From assembly GCF_019697375.1 (NCBI RefSeq), contig NZ_JAHCDI010000004.1, positions 1,165,324-1,229,323 of the forward strand: DNA of 64,000 nt. The letters are read 5' to 3'. This document shows positions 40,183-48,642 of this stretch, one piece after another; position 1 is the stretch's first letter, and each line of letters opens with the position of its first letter. The notes beneath the pieces were generated by a model. It did not search any database. It worked only from the letters and a program-made list of their open reading frames with translations, and was not told the DNA's origin. The DNA is from Micromonospora tarapacensis (lineage in GTDB: Bacteria > Actinomycetota > Actinomycetes > Mycobacteriales > Micromonosporaceae). Position numbers and translations under genes: made by a program.

Positions 40183-40680
40183 TCAGGCGATGGTGGCATC
40201 ACCGTCGTTCGGGGTGAGCCAGGTGCGGATGCTGGCGAGTGCGGTGGGGCCGTGGTCGTGGTCGACGCCGCTGGCGAGGTCGGCGATGGAGACAGCTTGG
40301 AGTGCGGCGCGCCAGGCGGCGTCGGCGCTGGCCATCGCGCGGGCGATGGGGCAGGGGCGGGTGCAGTCCTGCGGTGGTGTGGCGAGGGGGCCGCGTTGGC
40401 GGATCTCGGTGCAGACGAAGGTGGGCTGCGTGCCGTCGACGGCGGTGACGACGTCGAGGATGGTGATCAGGTCGGGCCCTCTGGTCAGGGTGTATCCGCC
40501 GGCCTTGCCCTGGACGGCGGCGATGAGGCCGGCGCGGGAGAGTGCCTGTAGCTGCTTGGCCAGGTAGCTGGGAGAGACGTCGTGGAGCTCCGCGAGTCGG
40601 GCGGCGGGCACGGGCTCGGTGGCGGTGGTGAGCACCACGCAGCAGTGCAGTGCCCATTCGACTCCGCCGGACAGCTTCAC
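40183..40680 (-). CDS. Rrf2 family regulator
   Basis: A 165-residue Rrf2-type regulator. The winged helix is residues 5-80 (GGVEWALHCCVVLTTATEPV, then VSPSYLAKQLQALSRAGLIA and the GKAGGYTL wing). The linker holds Cys in FVCTEIRQRG, PQDCTRP and CPIAR, so three Cys in a C-x(13)-C-x(3)-C spacing could bind an Fe-S cluster or sense redox, as in IscR/NsrR; two more Cys occur in the helix (CC). It is divergent from an NmrA-like gene, with perfect dyads between them. It probably represses that gene and itself. Confidence 0.85.
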   Translation of the reverse strand: MKLSGGVEWALHCCVVLTTATEPVPAARLAELHDVSPSYLAKQLQALSRAGLIAAVQGKAGGYTLTRGPDLITILDVVTAVDGTQPTFVCTEIRQRGPLATPPQDCTRPCPIARAMASADAAWRAALQAVSIADLASGVDHDHGPTALASIRTWLTPNDGDATIA

Positions 40681-40695
40681 GTGACCCCCTGCTTG

Positions 40696-40745
40696 ACTCG
40701 GACACAGACTATCCGACTACTGTCTCGGACAGAAAGTGTCCGAGT
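40696..40745. promoter_or_regulatory. Operator sites between Rrf2 and NmrA-like genes
   Basis: ctcggaca (40724-40731) and tgtccgag (40737-40744) make a perfect 8-bp dyad with a 5-nt spacer. The outer pair actcggacac (40696-40705) and gtgtccgagt (40736-40745) also matches perfectly, so three half-sites are present. They lie between the start of the Rrf2 gene (40680) and the oxidoreductase (40808), as expected for an Rrf2 site. Confidence 0.75.
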
Positions 40746-40807
40746 TTGGGTTGTGTCCTCGACGAAGTCGGCGTGCCCCTGTGGCGTGCTGTGGAAGGGT
40801 GAGAGCC

Positions 40808-41548
40808 ATGAAGGTCGTCGTCATCGGTGGTACCGGATTGATCGGCTCGCAGGTGGTCCGGAAGTTGACCGCGGCGGGGCACGAGGCGGTCCCCGCGTCG
40901 CCGTCGAGCGGGGTCGACCTGCTCACGGCTGAGGGCCTGGATCAGGCCCTGGAAGGGGCGGATGTCGTGGTGAACGTGGCGAACTCGCCGACCTTCGACG
41001 AGGCGTCGCTGGAGTTCTTCCGCACCTCGATGACCAACCTGCTGGCCGCCGGGGAGCGGGCCGGGGTCGGCCACCAGGTGATCCTGTCGATCGTCGGGGT
41101 GGACCAGGTGCCCCGACTCGACTACTACCGGGCCAAGACCCTGCAGGAGGACCTGCTCCGGCAGGGGCCCTCGCCGTACTCGATCGTGCGGGCCACCCAG
41201 TTCTTCGAGTTCGTCGACGCGATCTTGTCCTGGACCTCCGACGGCAACAGCGTTCGCCTGCCCGCCACCCGCGTCCAGCCGATGGCTGCCGCGGACGTGG
41301 TCGACGCGGTCGTCGACGTGGCCACCGGCCCGCCGCTGCGGGGCATCCGCAACGTTGCCGGCCCGGACGTCTTCGCCCTCGACGACCTTGGCCGGGTCAC
41401 CCTGGAGGCGCAGCCGGACGACCGGACCGTCGTCACCGACGACACGGCCGGCATGTTCGCCGCGGTCTCCGGCGACGTGCTCATCGCCGGACCGGACGCA
41501 CACCTGGCGCCCACCCACTACCAGGACTGGATCCGAGCGGCCCGCTGA
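40808..41548 (+). CDS. NmrA-like NAD(P)-binding oxidoreductase
   Basis: A 246-residue atypical short-chain dehydrogenase. The N-terminal KVVVIGGTGLIGSQVV has the G-x-x-G-x-x-G nucleotide motif. There is no Y-x-x-x-K pair, but YYRAKTLQEDLLRQ follows the NmrA/ycf39-like pattern, with SIVRATQFFEFVD. Members sense or bind NAD(P) and can reduce small molecules. The divergent Rrf2 gene and the shared operator suggest redox control. ATG 40808 sits after ggtgagag. The substrate is not known. Confidence 0.85.
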   Translation: MKVVVIGGTGLIGSQVVRKLTAAGHEAVPASPSSGVDLLTAEGLDQALEGADVVVNVANSPTFDEASLEFFRTSMTNLLAAGERAGVGHQVILSIVGVDQVPRLDYYRAKTLQEDLLRQGPSPYSIVRATQFFEFVDAILSWTSDGNSVRLPATRVQPMAAADVVDAVVDVATGPPLRGIRNVAGPDVFALDDLGRVTLEAQPDDRTVVTDDTAGMFAAVSGDVLIAGPDAHLAPTHYQDWIRAAR

Positions 41549-41787
41549 CTGTCGGCCTTACACCGCGGCGCCGGCACCTGCGGCGGCGCGGACCTCGGGT
41601 GCGCCGCAGGGATGCCGTCACCCGCGCCTGCGAGATCGAGACGGTTGCGCTGAGGCACGGGATCATCCTGTCCGCCTTCGCCGCTCGCCATCCGGACCTC
41701 TCCGATCCGAATTGCGGAAATCCGTGCGGCCGGGTCAGCCTTGAGGGCGACCACCGCTTGCGAGCCCGAACACAGGGGAAGATTGAG
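41549..41787. other. Intergenic region upstream of the sugar-acid/lactate operon
   Basis: A 239-nt gap. A plus-strand frame is open through it into the FAH gene, but there is no ribosome site and no family resemblance, so it is not counted as coding. It must hold the operon promoter. No operator was recognised. Confidence 0.35.
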
Positions 41788-42639
41788 ATGAACTTCTTGC
41801 GCCTAGGCCCGGCGGGGCGGGAGATCCCGGCCGTCCAGCGGGAGGGCACGACCTACGACCTGCGTACCCTCACCGCCGACCTCGACGGGGCGTTCTGGTC
41901 GTCGGACGGGATCGCGGGTACCCGCGCGGCGCTCGACCGGGGTGACCTGGCCGAGTTGCCCGGCGCCGCCACGCTGCGGGTGGGCGCGCCCGTCGCGCGT
42001 CCCAACAAGATCGTCTGCATTGGACTCAACTACCGGGACCACGCGGCGGAGACCGGTGCACCGCACCCCGCCGAGCCGGTGGTCTTCATGAAGGATCCGA
42101 TGACCGTGGTCGGGCCGTTCGACGACGTGCTCGTGCCGCGCGGCTCCAGCCGGACCGACTGGGAGGTCGAACTCGCGGTCGTCGTCGGCTCGACCATCCG
42201 CTACGCCGACTCCCCGGAGGAGGCGATGCGGTGCGTCGCGGGGTACGCGGTGTCGCACGATGTCTCCGAGCGCGCGTTCCAGCTCGAGCGTGGGGGGCAG
42301 TGGGACAAGGGCAAGAGCTGCGAGACGTTCAACCCGCTGGGGCCCGTCCTCGCGCCGGCGGACGAGGTCGGCGATCCGCAGTCGCTCTCGCTGCGGTTGT
42401 GGGTCAACGGGGCTATCCGCCAGGACGGATTCACCGGAGAAATGATCTTTCCGGTCTCGCATATCCTCTGGTATCTCAGCCAGTTCATGGTCCTGTATCC
42501 CGGTGACGTGATCAACACGGGTACGCCGGCCGGGGTGGCGCTCGGCCGTCCGGACCAGCCCTACCTGCGCCCCGGGGACGTGGTGGAGCTCGAGATCACC
42601 GGTCTGGGGCGGGCGCGCCAGGCGGTGGCGGCGGCATGA
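41788..42639 (+). CDS. Fumarylacetoacetate hydrolase-family protein (2,4-diketo-3-deoxy sugar acid hydrolase candidate)
   Basis: A 283-residue FAH-family enzyme. The catalytic domain (about residues 70-280) has KIVCIGLNYRDHAAETG, the metal ligands in DWEVELAVVVG (E-x-E), GYAVSHDVSERAFQ, KGKSCETFNPLGP and NTGTPAGVALG. This is the acylpyruvate hydrolase/2,4-diketo-3-deoxyrhamnonate hydrolase group. In non-phosphorylated L-rhamnose or L-fucose pathways such an enzyme cleaves the diketo acid to pyruvate and L-lactate. The neighbours (an SDR and LutABC) fit exactly that. ATG 41788 has ggggaag before it; its stop overlaps the SDR start (ATGA). Confidence 0.85.
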   Translation: MNFLRLGPAGREIPAVQREGTTYDLRTLTADLDGAFWSSDGIAGTRAALDRGDLAELPGAATLRVGAPVARPNKIVCIGLNYRDHAAETGAPHPAEPVVFMKDPMTVVGPFDDVLVPRGSSRTDWEVELAVVVGSTIRYADSPEEAMRCVAGYAVSHDVSERAFQLERGGQWDKGKSCETFNPLGPVLAPADEVGDPQSLSLRLWVNGAIRQDGFTGEMIFPVSHILWYLSQFMVLYPGDVINTGTPAGVALGRPDQPYLRPGDVVELEITGLGRARQAVAAA

Positions 42640-43391
42640 GCGGCGATTTCGTCGGGCTGTCCGCGATCGTCACGGGCGGCTCGTCCGGCATCGGGCGCGC
42701 GACGGCCGTGGAGCTCCGGGCGAGGGGCGCCACGGTGGCGGTCCTCGACCTCGACCCGGGCGGACTCCCGGCGGACATCGCCGGCTTCGCCGCCGATGTC
42801 GCGAGCCGCCCGTCGGTGGACGCGGCGGTCTCGGCAGCCGCCGCCACGCTCGGCGGCATCGACGTGGTGGTCAACAACGCCGGTGTCGGGGCGATCGGCA
42901 CCGTCGCCGACAACACCGACGACGAGTGGCTCCGCGTGCTCGACGTCAACGTGGTCGGCATGGCGAGAGTGGTGACCGCGGCCCTGCCGTGGCTCCGGCG
43001 GTCGGGTCACGCGTCGGTCGTCAACACCTCGTCCATCGCCGCGTTGAACGGCCTCCCGGGCCGGGCGCTCTACGCGGCCAGCAAGGGCGCCGTGCTGTCG
43101 CTGACGCTGGCCATGGCCGCCGACCACGTCCACGAGGGCATCCGGGTCAACTGCGTGTGCCCCGGTACGGCCGAGACACCGTGGATCGACCGCCTGTTGG
43201 CGCGGGCGGAAGATCCCGTGGCCGAGCGCGCGGCGTTGCAGGCCCGGCAGCCCATCGGGCGACTGGTGTCGCCCGAGGAGGCCGCGAACGCGATCGCCTA
43301 CCTCGCATCGCCGCGGTCGGGATCCACCACCGGCACGGTGCTCAACGTCGACGGCGGTGTCACCCACCTGCGGGTCGGGCCAGCGCGATGA
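42636..43391 (+). CDS. SDR oxidoreductase, candidate 2-keto-3-deoxy sugar acid dehydrogenase
   Basis: A 251-residue SDR. TGGSSGIG (residues 13-20) and VVNNAGVG bind the cofactor; Ser in NTSSIAALNG and YAASK complete the active site. Asp after the second strand (AVLDLDPGG) suggests NAD rather than NADP. Its position between the FAH hydrolase (4-nt overlap) and the Lut genes fits the 2-keto-3-deoxy-L-fuconate/rhamnonate 4-dehydrogenase, which makes the diketo acid cleaved by the FAH enzyme. This is inference from context; other SDR roles are possible. Confidence 0.82.
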   Translation: MSGDFVGLSAIVTGGSSGIGRATAVELRARGATVAVLDLDPGGLPADIAGFAADVASRPSVDAAVSAAAATLGGIDVVVNNAGVGAIGTVADNTDDEWLRVLDVNVVGMARVVTAALPWLRRSGHASVVNTSSIAALNGLPGRALYAASKGAVLSLTLAMAADHVHEGIRVNCVCPGTAETPWIDRLLARAEDPVAERAALQARQPIGRLVSPEEAANAIAYLASPRSGSTTGTVLNVDGGVTHLRVGPAR

Positions 43392-43526
43392 CCACAGCAG
43401 CCCGCTGCCGGCAGCACCGGCCCGGACGCGCCATACTTGGCGCGGCCGACGCGGGAAGTCGTGCGCCCGGCGACAGCGCCGTGGCGGCGCTGGCCGCCTT
43501 TCCGACCCCACGGCTGGAGGTGTGAG

Positions 43527-44300
43527 GTGCGGATCGCGCTGTTCGTGACCTGCCTGGCCGACACCATGTTTCCGCAGGCGGCGAAGGCGACCGTGCTGCT
43601 GCTGGAACGGCTTGGCCACGAGGTGGTCTTTCCGGACGGTCAGACCTGCTGTGGGCAGATGCACATCAACACCGGCTACCAGCCCGAGGCGGTGCCGCTG
43701 GTGCGCCGGCACGCGCGGATCTTCGATGCGTACGACGTGATCGTCGCGCCGTCGGGCTCCTGCGTGGGGACGGTGCGGCAGCAGCACGCGATGGTGGCCC
43801 GGCGGGCGGGCGACGAGCGGCTGGCCAGCCTGGCGGAGTCGGTGGCGGCGCGGACGTACGAGCTGTCCGAGTTGCTGGTCGACGTGCTCGGCGTGACCGA
43901 CGTGGGGGCGTACTACCCGCACCGGGTCACCTACCACCCGACCTGTCACTCGCTGCGGGTGCTGCGCGTGGGGGACCGGCCGCTACGGCTGCTGCGCGAG
44001 GTGCGCGGTCTCGGTCTGGTGGAGTTGCCCGCCGCGGAGCAGTGCTGCGGCTTCGGGGGTACGTTCGCGCTGAAGAACGCGGACACCTCCACCGCGATGC
44101 TGGCGGACAAGATGCACCATGTGCTCTCCACCGGCGCCGACGTCTGCACCGCCAGTGACTCTTCGTGCCTCATGCACATCGGCGGCGGGCTGTCCCGGCT
44201 GCGGACCGGGGTCCGCGCGGTGCATCTCGCCGAGATTCTGGCCTCGACCGAGCAGCCGGGGACCGCTGGTGCGCAGAGCCGTTCGGCGGTGACACGGTGA
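43527..44300 (+). CDS. lutA: Lactate utilization protein A, Fe-S protein
   Basis: A 257-residue protein from GTG 43527 (ggagg 6 nt upstream). It has the two CCG domains of the LutA/GlpC-type (Fe-S)-binding oxidoreductases: DGQTCCGQMHINTGY with the preceding FVTCLAD, and a second set, HPTCHSLRVL, EQCCGFGGTFAL and SDSSCLMHIGG. In the LutABC complex it helps oxidise L-lactate to pyruvate. The length is normal. It overlaps lutB by 4 nt (GTGA). The operon upstream would generate L-lactate, so the complex has a built-in supply. Confidence 0.92.
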   Translation: MRIALFVTCLADTMFPQAAKATVLLLERLGHEVVFPDGQTCCGQMHINTGYQPEAVPLVRRHARIFDAYDVIVAPSGSCVGTVRQQHAMVARRAGDERLASLAESVAARTYELSELLVDVLGVTDVGAYYPHRVTYHPTCHSLRVLRVGDRPLRLLREVRGLGLVELPAAEQCCGFGGTFALKNADTSTAMLADKMHHVLSTGADVCTASDSSCLMHIGGGLSRLRTGVRAVHLAEILASTEQPGTAGAQSRSAVTR

Positions 44301-45742
44301 CGCGGACGACGTTCCTCGGCATGCCGGCGACCGCGCCGGCCGGAGTGGGGCAGCTGCGCGGCGAGGAGCCGTTCCCGGCCGCCGCGCGGCGCAGCCTGGC
44401 CGATCCGCAGCTGCGCCGCAACCTCCGGCACGCGACGACGACGATCCGGGGCAAGTCAGCCGCTGTGATCGCCGAGGCGCCGGACTGGGAGCAGTTGCGG
44501 GCGGCGGGCGCGGCGGTCAAGGCCGACACCATCGCCCGCCTGCCGGAGCTGCTGGAACAGCTCGAAGCGAAGGTCACCGAGGCTGGCGGCGTGGTGCACT
44601 GGGCAGCGGACGCGGTGGAGGCCAACCGCATCGTCACCGACCTTGTGCGGGCAGCCGGTACGGACCGGATCATCAAGGTCAAGTCGATGGCGACCCAGGA
44701 GATCGGCCTCAACGAGGCGCTCGATTCGGCCGGGATCACCCCGGTCGAGACGGACCTGGCGGAGCTGATCGTGCAGCTCGGCGGCGACCGGCCCAGCCAC
44801 ATCCTGGTCCCCGCGATCCATCGAAATCGGGCGGAGATCCGGGACATCTTCCTCCGCGCGATGCCCGGCGTCGACCCGTCGCTGACCGACGATCCGGCGG
44901 CGTTGGCCGCCGCCGCGCGCCACTACCTGCGGAAGACCTTCCTGAGCACGCCGGTGGCGGTGTCCGGCGCGAACTTCGCCGTTGCCGAGACCGGCACCCT
45001 GGCCGTGGTGGAGTCGGAGGGCAACGGCCGGATGTGCCTGACCCTGCCGGAAACGTTGATCACGATCATGGGTGTGGAGAAGGTCGTGCCGACCTGGCGG
45101 GACCTGGAGGTGTTCCTGCAACTGCTGCCGAGGGCGTCGACCGGGGAACGGATGAACCCGTACACGTCGATGTGGACCGGAGTCACCCCCGGCGACGGTC
45201 CGCAGGCGTTCCACCTGGTCCTGCTGGACAACGGGCGCAGTGCCGTGCTCGCCGACGAGGTCGGCCGGCAGGCACTGTGGTGCATCCGCTGCTCGGCCTG
45301 CCTCAACGTGTGCCCGGTCTACGAGCGTACCGGCGGGCACGCGTACGGGTCGGTGTATCCGGGGCCGATCGGGGCGGTGCTGTCACCCCAGCTCACCGGC
45401 GTCGCGGAGAACACCTCGCTGCCGTACGCGTCGACGTTGTGCGGGGCGTGCTATGACGCCTGTCCAGTGAAGATCGACATTCCGGAGCTGCTGGTGCATC
45501 TGCGCGCCGAGGTCGTCGAGTCGCGACGCCGGCCCACCGCCGAGTCGATCGCGATGGCCGCCGCCGCGCACACGATGGACCGCGTCGGGTGGTACGAGGC
45601 CGCGCAGCGCGCCGCCAGGCTGAGCCGGCTCGCCGGCCGGCGCGGACGGGGCCTGCCCCCGCCGCTGAACGGCTGGACCGTCAGCCGCGACCTGCCGGAC
45701 GCACCGGCCGAGACGTTCCGGGACTGGTGGGCCCGGCGATGA
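44297..45742 (+). CDS. lutB: Lactate utilization protein B, Fe-S protein
   Basis: A 481-residue protein. The N-terminal LUD domain (about residues 55-295, with KVKSMATQEIGLNEALDSAG, VSGANFAVAETGTLAVVES and the PETLITIMGVEKVVP strand) is followed by two 4Fe-4S motifs (CIRCSACLNVCP and CGACYDACPVK, about 330-400) and a helical tail with DRVGWYEAAQ. This is the normal LutB plan; length is usual. GTG 44297 overlaps lutA and the stop overlaps lutC (ATGA), so all three are translationally coupled. Confidence 0.93.
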   Translation: MTRTTFLGMPATAPAGVGQLRGEEPFPAAARRSLADPQLRRNLRHATTTIRGKSAAVIAEAPDWEQLRAAGAAVKADTIARLPELLEQLEAKVTEAGGVVHWAADAVEANRIVTDLVRAAGTDRIIKVKSMATQEIGLNEALDSAGITPVETDLAELIVQLGGDRPSHILVPAIHRNRAEIRDIFLRAMPGVDPSLTDDPAALAAAARHYLRKTFLSTPVAVSGANFAVAETGTLAVVESEGNGRMCLTLPETLITIMGVEKVVPTWRDLEVFLQLLPRASTGERMNPYTSMWTGVTPGDGPQAFHLVLLDNGRSAVLADEVGRQALWCIRCSACLNVCPVYERTGGHAYGSVYPGPIGAVLSPQLTGVAENTSLPYASTLCGACYDACPVKIDIPELLVHLRAEVVESRRRPTAESIAMAAAAHTMDRVGWYEAAQRAARLSRLAGRRGRGLPPPLNGWTVSRDLPDAPAETFRDWWARR

Positions 45743-46338
45743 GTTCCCGCGACCTCGTCCTCGGCCGGCTCCGGGCCGCCCTCACCGTCGGCGCCCACGG
45801 CCCGGTCGAGGTGCCGCGGGACTACCGGCACGCGGGCCCGCGTGACCTCGACCAACTGGTGGAACGGTTGACCGACTACCGGGCACACGTGCATCGGGTC
45901 GCCGACGCCGCAGTCGCCGACACGATCGCGGACATCCTGCCGGTGGGGGGCACCGTCGTCGTACCGCCGGGCCTGCCGAGCGCCTGGCTGCCGCCGGCGG
46001 TGACCGTGCTGCCCGACGAGGGCCTCGACAACGGGCGGATCGGCGCCGCGGACGCCGTCGTCACCGGCGTGGCGATCGCGATCGCGGAGACCGGGACGAT
46101 CGTCCTGGACGGCTCGCCCGACCAGGGCCGCCGGGTGCTCAGCCTCCTGCCGGACCGGCACGTGTGCGTGGTCCGGGCCGACCAGGTGGTGGCGACCGTG
46201 CCGGAGGCCGTCGCCCGGCTGACTCCCCACCGCCCGCTGAGCTGGATCAGCGGGCCGTCGGCCACCAGCGACATCGAGCTCATCCGGGTGGAAGGCGTGC
46301 ACGGCCCGCGTCAGCTGCACGTCATCCTGCTGCCCTGA
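45739..46338 (+). CDS. lutC: Lactate utilization protein C
   Basis: A 199-residue protein with a single LUD domain, smaller than LutB: GTVVVPPGLPSAWLPP, ADAVVTGVAIAIAETGTIVL, RRVLSLLPDRHVCVV and SATSDIELIRVEGVHGPRQL are the conserved strands. It completes the LutABC lactate oxidation complex; it has no Fe-S motif of its own. It overlaps lutB by 4 nt. The operon ends here; the next gene (convergent) ends only 8 nt downstream. Confidence 0.92.
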   Translation: MSSRDLVLGRLRAALTVGAHGPVEVPRDYRHAGPRDLDQLVERLTDYRAHVHRVADAAVADTIADILPVGGTVVVPPGLPSAWLPPAVTVLPDEGLDNGRIGAADAVVTGVAIAIAETGTIVLDGSPDQGRRVLSLLPDRHVCVVRADQVVATVPEAVARLTPHRPLSWISGPSATSDIELIRVEGVHGPRQLHVILLP

Positions 46339-46346
46339 CCCTGCGG

Positions 46347-47801
46347 TCACCAGGCGCTGGGCGTGTAGTCCTTCAGGAAGCAGCCGTACAGGTCTTCGCC
46401 CTGTTCGCCGCGGACGATCGGGTCGTAGACCCGGGCCGCACCGTCGACCAGGTCCAGCGGGGCGTGGAAGCCGGCGTCGGCCAGCCGCATCTTCGTCGGG
46501 TGGGGCCGCTCGTCGGTGATCCAGCCGGTGTCGACGCTGGTCATCAGGATGCCGTCGGACAACATCTCCTGGGCGCTGGTCCGGGTCAGCATGTTCAGCG
46601 CGGCCTTGGCCATGTTGGTGTGCGGGTGCCCGGGCCCCTTGTAGCCGCGGGCGAACTGGCCCTCCATCGCTGACACGTTCACCACGTACTTGCGGCGGGC
46701 GGTCGCTGCGGCCATCGCCGGCCGCAGCCGGCTGACCAGCACGAACGGCGCGGTCACATTGCACAGCTGCACTTCGAGCAGTTCGACCGGGTCCACCTCG
46801 TGCACCCGCTGCACCCAGCTGTTGACGGGGTCGAGGTCCGGCACCAGACCGCCGGCGTCGATGGCGGTGGCCGCGGCGATCCGTTCCGGCGAGGCGGAGC
46901 CGCTGGTCAGTGCCAGCGCGGTGAGCGCGTGCGGGGTGATCGCCGGCGGCGGGGCGGTCAGGCTGCCCGCCGGGTCGTGCCGGCCGGCCGGTTTGGCGAA
47001 TGTGATCATCTCCGGCAGCGGGCCGTCCGGCAGGGCCGCCGCCTCGGCGGCGACGAGCTGCGCGTACGCGGCGGGAGTGCGGCGGACCGTCTGCGCCGCG
47101 TTGTTGATCAGAATGTCGAGTGGTCCCTGCCCGCTGACCGAGTCGGCGAGGGCGATCACCTGGGCGGGGTCGCGCAGGTCGATCCCGACGATTCGCAGGC
47201 GGTGCAGCCAGTCCGCGCTGTCGGGCATCGCGGCGAATCGGCGGGCCGCGTCGTGCGGAAACCTCGTGGTCACCGTGGTGTGCGCGCCGTCGCGCAGCAA
47301 CCGCAGCGCGATGTACATGCCGATCTTCGCCCGGCCGCCGGTGAGCAGCGCTCGCCGGCCGGTCAGGTCGGTGCGGGCGGTTCGGCGCTCCCGGTTGAGC
47401 GCGGCGCACGGCGGGCAGAGCTGGTGATAGAAGGCGTCCACCTCGAGGTAGCGCTGCTTGCAGACGTAGCAGCCGCGCGGATTGTGCAGGGTGCCGGCCG
47501 TGGTGTCGGCGGTGGGTGAGGCGAGCGGGATGCCCTGGGTCTCGTCGTCGATCCGGCCCGGGGCGCCGGTGGCGGTGGCGGCCGTCACCGCGCGGTCGGC
47601 CGCCGTGATGGCGTCCCGCCGTTCCTCACGTCGCCGCTGCTTGATCATTTTGTAGAGCTTCGCGGTGGCCCGTTGCACCCGCACCACGTCGGGATGATCG
47701 GGAGGCAGGTCCTCCAACGCCTCGAAGACGCCGAGACAGGTCTCCAGCTGGTCACGGTCAATGCCGTTTCGACCGTTTTCGGTAATGTTGTCCGCCGTCA
47801 T
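46347..47801 (-). CDS. Large SDR-family protein with Zn-ribbon-like N-terminal part
   Basis: A 484-residue protein. Residues 1-85 are charged and helical; then a Cys cluster CYVCKQRYLEVDAFYHQLCP (about 108-128, plus another Cys) looks like a zinc ribbon; from about 140 an SDR Rossmann fold runs to the end, with LLTGGRAKIGMYIALRLLRD, LIDINNAA-like ILINNAAQTV, and YKGPGHPHTNMAKAALNM, where the usual catalytic Tyr-x-x-x-Lys is changed (Gly-His-Pro-His-Thr-Asn-Met-Ala-Lys). So its catalytic ability is uncertain. The fused type occurs in actinobacteria and plants, with unknown substrate. Confidence 0.78.
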   Translation of the reverse strand: MTADNITENGRNGIDRDQLETCLGVFEALEDLPPDHPDVVRVQRATAKLYKMIKQRRREERRDAITAADRAVTAATATGAPGRIDDETQGIPLASPTADTTAGTLHNPRGCYVCKQRYLEVDAFYHQLCPPCAALNRERRTARTDLTGRRALLTGGRAKIGMYIALRLLRDGAHTTVTTRFPHDAARRFAAMPDSADWLHRLRIVGIDLRDPAQVIALADSVSGQGPLDILINNAAQTVRRTPAAYAQLVAAEAAALPDGPLPEMITFAKPAGRHDPAGSLTAPPPAITPHALTALALTSGSASPERIAAATAIDAGGLVPDLDPVNSWVQRVHEVDPVELLEVQLCNVTAPFVLVSRLRPAMAAATARRKYVVNVSAMEGQFARGYKGPGHPHTNMAKAALNMLTRTSAQEMLSDGILMTSVDTGWITDERPHPTKMRLADAGFHAPLDLVDGAARVYDPIVRGEQGEDLYGCFLKDYTPSAW

Positions 47802-48123
47802 GCCGCCGCTGTCTCATCCCGTTCCCTGAGCCGGAGCTATCCGGCCCACCCAAGTCCGACCAGGAACTGTACGCACCGCCCAGCCCCGAACGTCGAGGGC
47901 GGGTGCATCGTCGCCCACCGGCCGGACGGACGCGGGCTGCCGTAGCCACGCGCGACCCGGCGTGCGGTTTCGTCCGAATCGGTACGGCTCGCGCTCGGTG
48001 AGCACTGCCGCGTCGCGACATTTCCCGCAGAAGTTGGTGCGCAGCCGGTCCAGTGCGGCGTGGCGGCTCCGTCCCGGGCGCGGATGCGACCACCGTGTCC
48101 GTACCAGACTAGGGAGGCCCCAT
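47802..48123. other. Intergenic region
   Basis: A 322-nt gap between divergent genes. A minus-strand frame reads RLRTNFCGKCRDAAVLTERE, with a C-x-x-C pair, but has no start codon or ribosome site and overlaps the promoter of the SDR gene. It may be a remnant. A ribosome site (agggagg, 48111-48117) for the VOC gene is clear. Confidence 0.35.
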
Positions 48124-48564
48124 ATGGCGATCCAGCGGATGGACAACGTCCTGATCGTTGTCGACGATCTTGACGCCGTCATCGCGTTCTTCGTCGAGCT
48201 CGGCATGGAGTTGGAGGGCAGGACGCCAGTCGAGGGACGTTGGGTCGAGAGTGTCATCGGGATCGACGACGTCCGACAGGAGATCGCGATGCTGCGGACC
48301 CCGGACGGTCACGGCCGGATCGAGCTGGCGATGTTCCGTACGCCGAAGGCGATCAGCGCCGAGCCGAAGGATGCACCGGCGAACACGCTGGGCATTCGTC
48401 GCATCATGTTCGCCGTCGACGACATCGAGGACGTCGTTGCCCGCCTGCGTACCCAGGGCGGCGAACTCGTCGGCGAGCTGGCGCGGTACGAGAACGCCTA
48501 TCGGCTCTGCTACGTCCGCGGTCCGGAGGGCATTGTCGTCGGACTGGCCCAACAACTCAGCTGA
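48124..48564 (+). CDS. VOC/glyoxalase-fold protein
   Basis: A 146-residue vicinal oxygen chelate protein. It has the paired beta-alpha-beta-beta-beta modules: RMDNVLIVVDDLDAVIAFFV at the start, a GMELEGRT loop, EIAMLRTPDGHGRIELAMF and, in the second module, RRIMFAVDDIEDVVARLRTQ and LCYVRGPEGIVVGLAQQL. His and Glu metal ligands are only partly kept (Glu in IELAMF, Glu in GPEGIVV). It could be a glyoxalase, a bleomycin-type drug-binding protein or a dioxygenase. Ribosome site agggagg is 6 nt ahead. Confidence 0.85.
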   Translation: MAIQRMDNVLIVVDDLDAVIAFFVELGMELEGRTPVEGRWVESVIGIDDVRQEIAMLRTPDGHGRIELAMFRTPKAISAEPKDAPANTLGIRRIMFAVDDIEDVVARLRTQGGELVGELARYENAYRLCYVRGPEGIVVGLAQQLS

Positions 48565-48642
48565 CGCCGGGGACCGGGGACCGCGCGGCCAACCCATCGG
48601 GGCGGTGGCGCGGTTGGCCCAGACCGGGCTCTGAATTCCGAG

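Noticed and set aside
41599..41787. Upstream extension of the FAH-family gene by 63 residues
   Set aside because: The ATG at 41788 has a good ribosome site and marks the start of family homology; the extension has no resemblance to known domains.
47814..48257. Minus-strand reading with a C-x-x-C pair
   Set aside because: No start codon in the trusted part, overlaps the start and promoter of the VOC gene; possibly a remnant but not supportable.
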